From assembly GCF_041020765.1 (NCBI RefSeq), contig NZ_JBEUEJ010000015.1: a stretch of 64,000 bases of DNA; one strand, given 5' to 3'. A program made the translations under genes and the position numbers. This document shows positions 60,046 through 64,000 of this stretch, piece after piece; position 1 is the first letter of the stretch, and each line of letters starts with the position of its first letter. The notes below the pieces were generated by a model, which was given only the letters and a program-made list of their open reading frames with translations, searched no databases and had not been told where the DNA came from. Source of the DNA: Kineococcus terrestris. Lineage in GTDB: Bacteria; Actinomycetota; Actinomycetes; Actinomycetales; Kineococcaceae.

Positions 60046-60963
60046 GTGAGCGAGCGGACGCAGGGACCGGCGCCCCGGGCCCTGCGCGGTCAGCGGCGCG
60101 AGGTTGCGCCCACCGGCGCGCACCCCGTGCGGCGGGGCGCCCGCGGCGCGGCGCAGGCCCCGCCCGAGGTCGTCTCGCGGCGGCTGCGCAGCCGCACCTG
60201 GCGCGCGGCGAACTCGTGGTGGCTGGCGCTGCCGGCGGTCGGGCTGCCCTGGCTGGCGTTCCTCTACATGGGCCTGCGGGCCCGGCGGCCCCAGTGGGTG
60301 GCCGCCTCCGCGGGCTACTTCGCCGGTGCGGGCGGGGCGCTGGCGCTCCTGCTCGCCGACGCGACGCTGCTGAACCTGCTCGGCGCCCTCGGGCTGCTGG
60401 GCCTGTGGGGTCTGGGGCTGGTGCACTCGGTCATGGCGAACTCCCGGTGGTTGCGCATCAAGGCGGCCTTCACCGACCAGCCGGTCCTGCCGGCGGCGCC
60501 GCAGCCGGCGGGGCCGGCCGCCCCGCTCGCCCCGCGCGACCCGGTCGCCGTCGTCGGCGAGCAGCTGCGCGCGCTGGTGCGCCGCGTCAACGCCGCCGGC
60601 GGCCGCCTGCCGGACGGGGCGGTGCCCAAGGTCCGCGAGATCGAGGACGTGCTGCGCCCCGTCATCGCCCACGTCGCCAAGCGCGGCGTGGAGGCCGAGG
60701 AGCTGCACCACCTGGAGACGATCGTCGGGGAGTACCTGCCCGCGGCGGTCGACCGCTACCTGGACCTGCCCGACGACTACGCGCGCACCCGCCGCGGCGC
60801 GACGGGCGCGACCCCGGCGCAGGAGCTCCTGACCCAGCTCGGGCTGCTGCACGAGGGGGCGCTGCAGCTGCGCAGCGCGGTCTACGACCACGACGCGCAG
60901 CAGCTGGCCGTGCAGGGCCGCTTCCTGGACGCCAAGTTCCGCCGTTCCGACCTCGACCTGTAG
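60046..60963 (+). CDS. Membrane protein with C-terminal helical domain, TelA-linked
   Basis: 305 residues, no named family recognised. A basic N-terminus (1-55) precedes three probable transmembrane helices (about 56-130: WWLALPAVGLPWLAFLYMGL, then WVAASAGYFAGAGGALALLL and LLGALGLLGLWGLGLVHSVM). After a Pro/Ala linker comes a cytoplasmic helical domain (about 160-305) with EYLPAAVDRYLDLP and a final segment GRFLDAKFRRSDLDL. The same domain occurs in the next protein. The layout (membrane part, then YLP-containing helical domain, beside telA) resembles XpaC proteins of Firmicutes; I infer an analogous or distantly related partner for TelA. It starts 7 bases after telA. Confidence 0.85.
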   Translation: MSERTQGPAPRALRGQRREVAPTGAHPVRRGARGAAQAPPEVVSRRLRSRTWRAANSWWLALPAVGLPWLAFLYMGLRARRPQWVAASAGYFAGAGGALALLLADATLLNLLGALGLLGLWGLGLVHSVMANSRWLRIKAAFTDQPVLPAAPQPAGPAAPLAPRDPVAVVGEQLRALVRRVNAAGGRLPDGAVPKVREIEDVLRPVIAHVAKRGVEAEELHHLETIVGEYLPAAVDRYLDLPDDYARTRRGATGATPAQELLTQLGLLHEGALQLRSAVYDHDAQQLAVQGRFLDAKFRRSDLDL

Positions 60964-60996
60964 CCCAGACCCGCCACCGATCCGAGGGGGTGCACC

Positions 60997-62283
60997 GTGG
61001 CCGTCGACCTCATCAAGCCGGGAGCGGGGGAGGACCCGCGGGAGCCCGTCGCGGGCGCCGCGCCCGCTGTGCCCGTCGCGCCCGTCGTGCCCGCTGTGCC
61101 CGTCGCCGTGCCCGTCGCCGCGCACGCCGAGCCCCTCGTGCCCGCGGACCCGCCGGCCCCCGTCGCCCCCGGCGACGTCGTCGCCCGGCCGCTGCGCAAC
61201 CAGCTGCAGGAGGAGCTGCCCGGCCGCCGCGGCCGGCTGCACGACCGTGTCCACTCGCAGGTCCACGCGCAGGTCCAGTCGCAGGTGCAGGACGCGTTCA
61301 GCCTGCAGGAGCGGGTGCAGGCGCAGGTGCAGGAGGCGCTCAACGCCCGCCTGGTGCTGCGGGGCCAGCGCCCGCCCGCCCACCGTCCGCACCCCGCCGC
61401 CCTCGAGCTGCCGCCGCCCCCGCCGCCCGTCCCGCAGGTGCGCCGGCCCGGGCCGATGGCCTCCTGGGGCGAGGACTGGGTGGTCCTGGACGAGCGGACC
61501 CTCAAGCCGGCCGGGGTGAACCTGCCCCGCCTCGGCTTCGTGCCGGCCCCCGTCCTCGGCGCCGTGCGCGGCACCTGGCTGGCCGTGTGGATCGTCCTGT
61601 TCGCGATCGGCGCCCCCGCCGCCGCCCTGCCGCTGATGATCCTGTGGATCGTGGCGACGGCCTCCTTCGACGAGCACGCGCGCACGCTGCGCAAGCGCCG
61701 CAAGCGGGAGCTGAACCGGCTGCGCACGCAGGGCCGCACCGGACCGCCGCCGCACCCGGGCGGCGGCGCGCCCCCCGGCCCGCCACCCGGCGGGCCGCGC
61801 GTGCAGCCCCCGCCGCCCGCCCGGCCGGCCGCCGGGCCCCCGCCGCCCCCGTCCCCGCCGGTCACGTCGGAGGCCGAGCGCTCGCTGGAGCGCGTCGTCC
61901 AGCGGGTCCAGGGCGCCCGCGAGCGGTTCGAGGAGCCCGAGCTGGACCTGTTCCGCCGCGTGGAGGGCGTCCTGACGCCCCTGCTGGTGGCGCTGCGCAC
62001 CCGCGGGGCCCCCGTCGAGGTGCGCCACGACCTGGAGGCCATCGCCCGCGAGCACCTGCCGCGCACGGTGGAGGACTTCCTGGTCCTGCCGGCCGACTAC
62101 GCCCGCGAGCACCGCACGGCGGCCGGCACCACCCCGGCCGACGAGCTGCGCAAGCAGCTGGAGCTGCTGCACACCGGCGCCCTGCAGCTGCGCGACGCCC
62201 TCCACGACCGCGACGTGGACCGCCAGGTGCAGCAGAGCCGCTTCCTCGAGGCGAAGTTCCGCCGCAGCGACCTGGACCTCTGA
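60997..62283 (+). CDS. Membrane protein, paralogue of the preceding gene
   Basis: 428 residues. In order: an Ala/Val/Pro repeat tract (about 20-60), an amphipathic Gln/Val repeat HSQVHAQVQSQVQ (about 84-113), a proline tract, two close hydrophobic helices (about 187-222), a basic Arg/Lys stretch (RTLRKRRKRELNRLR), a second proline-rich linker (about 248-288), and a C-terminal domain (about 289-428) homologous to that of the upstream gene: EHLPRTVEDFLVLPADYA and RFLEAKFRRSDLDL. GAGGGGG lies before the GTG. It is probably co-transcribed with telA. The function is unknown; a role with TelA at the membrane is inferred. Confidence 0.85.
   Translation: MAVDLIKPGAGEDPREPVAGAAPAVPVAPVVPAVPVAVPVAAHAEPLVPADPPAPVAPGDVVARPLRNQLQEELPGRRGRLHDRVHSQVHAQVQSQVQDAFSLQERVQAQVQEALNARLVLRGQRPPAHRPHPAALELPPPPPPVPQVRRPGPMASWGEDWVVLDERTLKPAGVNLPRLGFVPAPVLGAVRGTWLAVWIVLFAIGAPAAALPLMILWIVATASFDEHARTLRKRRKRELNRLRTQGRTGPPPHPGGGAPPGPPPGGPRVQPPPPARPAAGPPPPPSPPVTSEAERSLERVVQRVQGARERFEEPELDLFRRVEGVLTPLLVALRTRGAPVEVRHDLEAIAREHLPRTVEDFLVLPADYAREHRTAAGTTPADELRKQLELLHTGALQLRDALHDRDVDRQVQQSRFLEAKFRRSDLDL
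61231..61335 (+). repeat. Degenerate CAGGTSCA repeats encoding Gln-Val units
   Basis: The codon pair CAG-GT(C/G) recurs about every 12 bases through this stretch, encoding R-V-H-S-Q-V-H-A-Q-V-Q-S-Q-V-Q and, after a break, RVQAQVQEAL. It forms a regular four-residue pattern, probably an amphipathic helix that could lie on the membrane or oligomerise. Confidence 0.6.
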
Positions 62284-62358
62284 GCCGCCCGCGCAGCTCA
62301 CTCCCCGCCCGCCCCGCACCGCCCGCGCCCGCGCGCGCCACCCCCGGAGGACACCCCC

Positions 62359-63171
62359 GTGACCCTCGACGTCCAGCTCGTCGGCACGACCACCCAGATG
62401 GCCGTCGTCTCCCTGCGCCCCGGCCAGGTCGTCTACTGCGAGGCGGGCAAGTTCCTCTTCTCCTCCGGCGACGTGCGGATGGAGACCAAGCTGTCGGCGC
62501 CCGCCGACCCGCACGCCGGCACCGCCGCGGGACCCGGCGGCGGGCTGGGCGGGCTGCTGCGCGACGCGGTGGGCGCCGGCAAGCGGATGCTCGCCGGGGA
62601 GTCCTTCGCCTTCCAGCACTTCTCCACCCCCGGCGGCGACGGTCTGCTCGGCCTGGCCGGCGTGCTGCCCGGCGAGATGCGCCACCTGGAGCTCGACGGC
62701 GCCACCACGTGGTTCGCGGAGAAGGACGCCTTCGTCGCCGCCGAGGCGGGCGTGCACTTCGACGTCGCCTTCAGCGGGCTCGGGCAGGGCCTCATGGGCG
62801 GGGAGGGCTTCGTCCTGGAGAAGTTCACCGGCCGCGGCTCCCTGCTGCTGGCCGGCGCCGGCGACTTCATCGACATCAACCCCGCCGACTACGGCGGCAC
62901 GCTGCGCGTGGACACCGGCTGCGTCGTCGCCTGGGACGACCGCATCACCTACGGCGTGGAGACCGTCGGCCGGCTCAACCGCCAGGGCGTGATGAGCGCC
63001 GTCTTCGGCGGCGAGGGCCTGACCCTGGCCACGCTGCGCGGGAACGGGCGCGTCATCCTGCAGTCGGTGACCATCGAGGCCTTCGCCAAGGCGCTCGCCA
63101 AGAACAGCCGGAAGCCCGACCAGCAGGGCACCGGCGCGCTGGGGGGCCTGTTCTCCGGCTCGCGGGACTGA
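62359..63171 (+). CDS. AIM24 family (TIGR00266-like) protein
   Basis: 270-residue beta-helical protein. VVSLRPGQVVYCEAGKFLFSSGDVRMETK, then GRGSLLLAGAGDFIDINPADYGGTLRVDTGCVVAWDD and GRVILQSVTIEAF are characteristic. Bacterial members are often found with Ter genes and their role is unknown; they may bind membranes or nucleic-acid-like ligands. An inserted Gly-rich loop (about 45-75) is seen. GGAGGAC precedes the GTG. It lies 75 bases after the second membrane protein and 144 before terD, all in one direction. Confidence 0.9.
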   Translation: MTLDVQLVGTTTQMAVVSLRPGQVVYCEAGKFLFSSGDVRMETKLSAPADPHAGTAAGPGGGLGGLLRDAVGAGKRMLAGESFAFQHFSTPGGDGLLGLAGVLPGEMRHLELDGATTWFAEKDAFVAAEAGVHFDVAFSGLGQGLMGGEGFVLEKFTGRGSLLLAGAGDFIDINPADYGGTLRVDTGCVVAWDDRITYGVETVGRLNRQGVMSAVFGGEGLTLATLRGNGRVILQSVTIEAFAKALAKNSRKPDQQGTGALGGLFSGSRD

Positions 63172-63315
63172 CCCGCGGGGCGCAGCCTCCCAGGGGACGC
63201 GCAGCCACCGGGCGGCACTCACCGCCCGCGGCGCGCGTTCGACAGCACGGACGCCGGCCCCGGGCCGGCGCAGGACGGACACGACGGTGGGCGACCACCA
63301 GGACGGAGCGACACC

Positions 63316-63891
63316 ATGGGCGTCAGCCTCAGCAAGGGCGGCAACGTCTCCCTCACCAAGGAGGCGCCGGGCATGACCCGCGCCGTCGTCGGGCTCGGCT
63401 GGGACGCGAACAGCTTCACCGGCGCCGAGTTCGACCTCGACGCGCAGGCCATCATGGTCGGCCCCGACGGCAAGGTGCCCAACGACGGCTACTTCGTCTT
63501 CTTCAACCAGCTCAAGAGCCCCGAGGGCTCCGTCGAGCACACCGGCGACAACCGCACCGGTGAGGGCGACGGCGACGACGAGAAGATCAACGTGGACCTG
63601 TCCGGCATCCCCGCCGAGATCGACAAGGTCGTCTTCACGGTCGCCATCTACGACGCCGACACCCGCAAGCAGTCCTTCGGCCAGGTCCGCAACGCCTTCA
63701 TCCGCGTGGTGAACGCCGACGGCGGCGCGGAGGTCGCCCGCTACGACCTGTCGGAGGACGCCTCCACCGAGACCGCCATGGTCTTCGGCGAGCTGTACCG
63801 CAACGGCGCGGACTGGAAGTTCCGCGCCGTCGGCCAGGGCTACGCCTCGGGCCTGCGCGGCATCGCCACGGACTTCGGCGTCAGCGTCTGA
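63316..63891 (+). CDS. terD: TerD family tellurium resistance/calcium-binding protein
   Basis: 191-residue TerD protein. The N-terminus MGVSLSKGGNVSLTKEAPG, FDLDAQAIMVGPDGKV and GDNRTGEGDGDDEKINVDL form the conserved double calcium-binding sites; TMVFGELYRN-type segment AMVFGELYRNGADWKF closes the fold. Ter proteins bind calcium and act in a stress response that also protects from tellurite. It is the last gene of the telA cluster and a strong hairpin follows 20 bases after the stop. The ATG follows GGACGGAGC. Confidence 0.97.
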   Translation: MGVSLSKGGNVSLTKEAPGMTRAVVGLGWDANSFTGAEFDLDAQAIMVGPDGKVPNDGYFVFFNQLKSPEGSVEHTGDNRTGEGDGDDEKINVDLSGIPAEIDKVVFTVAIYDADTRKQSFGQVRNAFIRVVNADGGAEVARYDLSEDASTETAMVFGELYRNGADWKFRAVGQGYASGLRGIATDFGVSV

Positions 63892-63911
63892 GCACCCGCG
63901 GCGCATGAGGC

Positions 63912-63941
63912 GCGCGCGGCACCGGCGACGGTGCCGCGCGC
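63912..63941 (+). terminator. Terminator of the telA-terD cluster
   Basis: A perfect 13-bp stem (63912-63924 with 63929-63941) capped by a GCGA tetraloop (GNRA type) starts 20 bases after the terD stop. It closes the operon. Beyond it (63942-64000) nothing is recognised. Confidence 0.88.
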
Positions 63942-64000
63942 CCCGCGCCCCGGCCCGTCCGCCCCCGGCGCGACGGGCCGCGCCGCGCCCGCACGGGCGC

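Overview
The window is about 75% G+C, with many GTG starts, short or 4-base gene overlaps and mycothiol-era actinobacterial gene families (ergothioneine genes, F420-type luciferase-like oxidoreductases, polyphosphate glucokinase, DUF3151, DUF5996, a LAXTG surface protein, a TelA/TerD locus). This points to a chromosomal segment of a high-GC actinobacterium. A Kineococcus-like member of the Kineosporiaceae is my best guess, but that is inference from gene content. I saw no tRNA, rRNA, CRISPR array, insertion sequence or prophage. Coding is dense: 55 protein genes are called, and the longest stretch without a supported gene is about 300 bases, apart from one anomalous G/C homopolymer block.

Left part (1-13.3 kb): a Baeyer-Villiger-type flavin monooxygenase overlaps a short-chain dehydrogenase and is followed by a Rieske ferredoxin. 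Next come a fused aminodeoxychorismate synthase on the minus strand and a tightly coupled egtA-egtB-egtC ergothioneine cluster that lacks egtD and egtE locally. A divergent TetR/EamA pair has a visible operator. Then come L-serine dehydratase, a BphA4-type ferredoxin reductase and an AsnC/Lrp regulator.

13.3-32.5 kb: a 2005-residue secreted protein has about 14 Ig-like repeats, a Pro/Thr linker and a LARTG (LAXTG) sorting motif. It is divergent from aroC. Downstream are a secreted M28 peptidase, purA with an ElaA-like acetyltransferase, an FAD oxidoreductase with DUF3151, and a partner-switching module (PAS-GAF-PP2C-HATPase protein divergent from a STAS protein). The class II aldolase, a PfpI-like protein, an F420-type oxidoreductase and DUF1801 follow. 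The purA - DUF3151 - fba neighbourhood resembles other actinobacteria.

32.5-48.5 kb: a minus-strand sugar operon (ROK regulator, lipoprotein, two permeases, GH38 alpha-mannosidase, no ATPase) probably imports and trims mannosyl glycans. An FAD/Fe-S D-lactate-type dehydrogenase, acetyltransferases, a Tat lipoprotein of the Hedgehog/DD-peptidase type, DUF5996, an old yellow enzyme and a secreted AMIN-like protein follow.

48.5-58.5 kb: a Gfo/Idh dehydrogenase with a hydroxypyruvate-isomerase-like enzyme is divergent from a LacI regulator. Two LacI-type operators lie between them. The LacI gene runs into a block of about 184 bases of G then C homopolymers, probably an assembly or sequencing fault, and loses its C-terminus. 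Beyond lie a haem-oxygenase-like ABM protein, WrbA, a secreted protein, a long GapB-type GAPDH, an F420-type oxidoreductase, polyphosphate glucokinase, PspC and methionine aminopeptidase.

58.7-63.9 kb: a co-directional cluster telA - two paralogous membrane proteins - AIM24 - terD, closed by a strong terminator. The two membrane proteins share an unusual C-terminal helical domain ending in nearly the same 15 residues and look like the least described part of this window. They may be actinobacterial counterparts of the XpaC partner of TelA.
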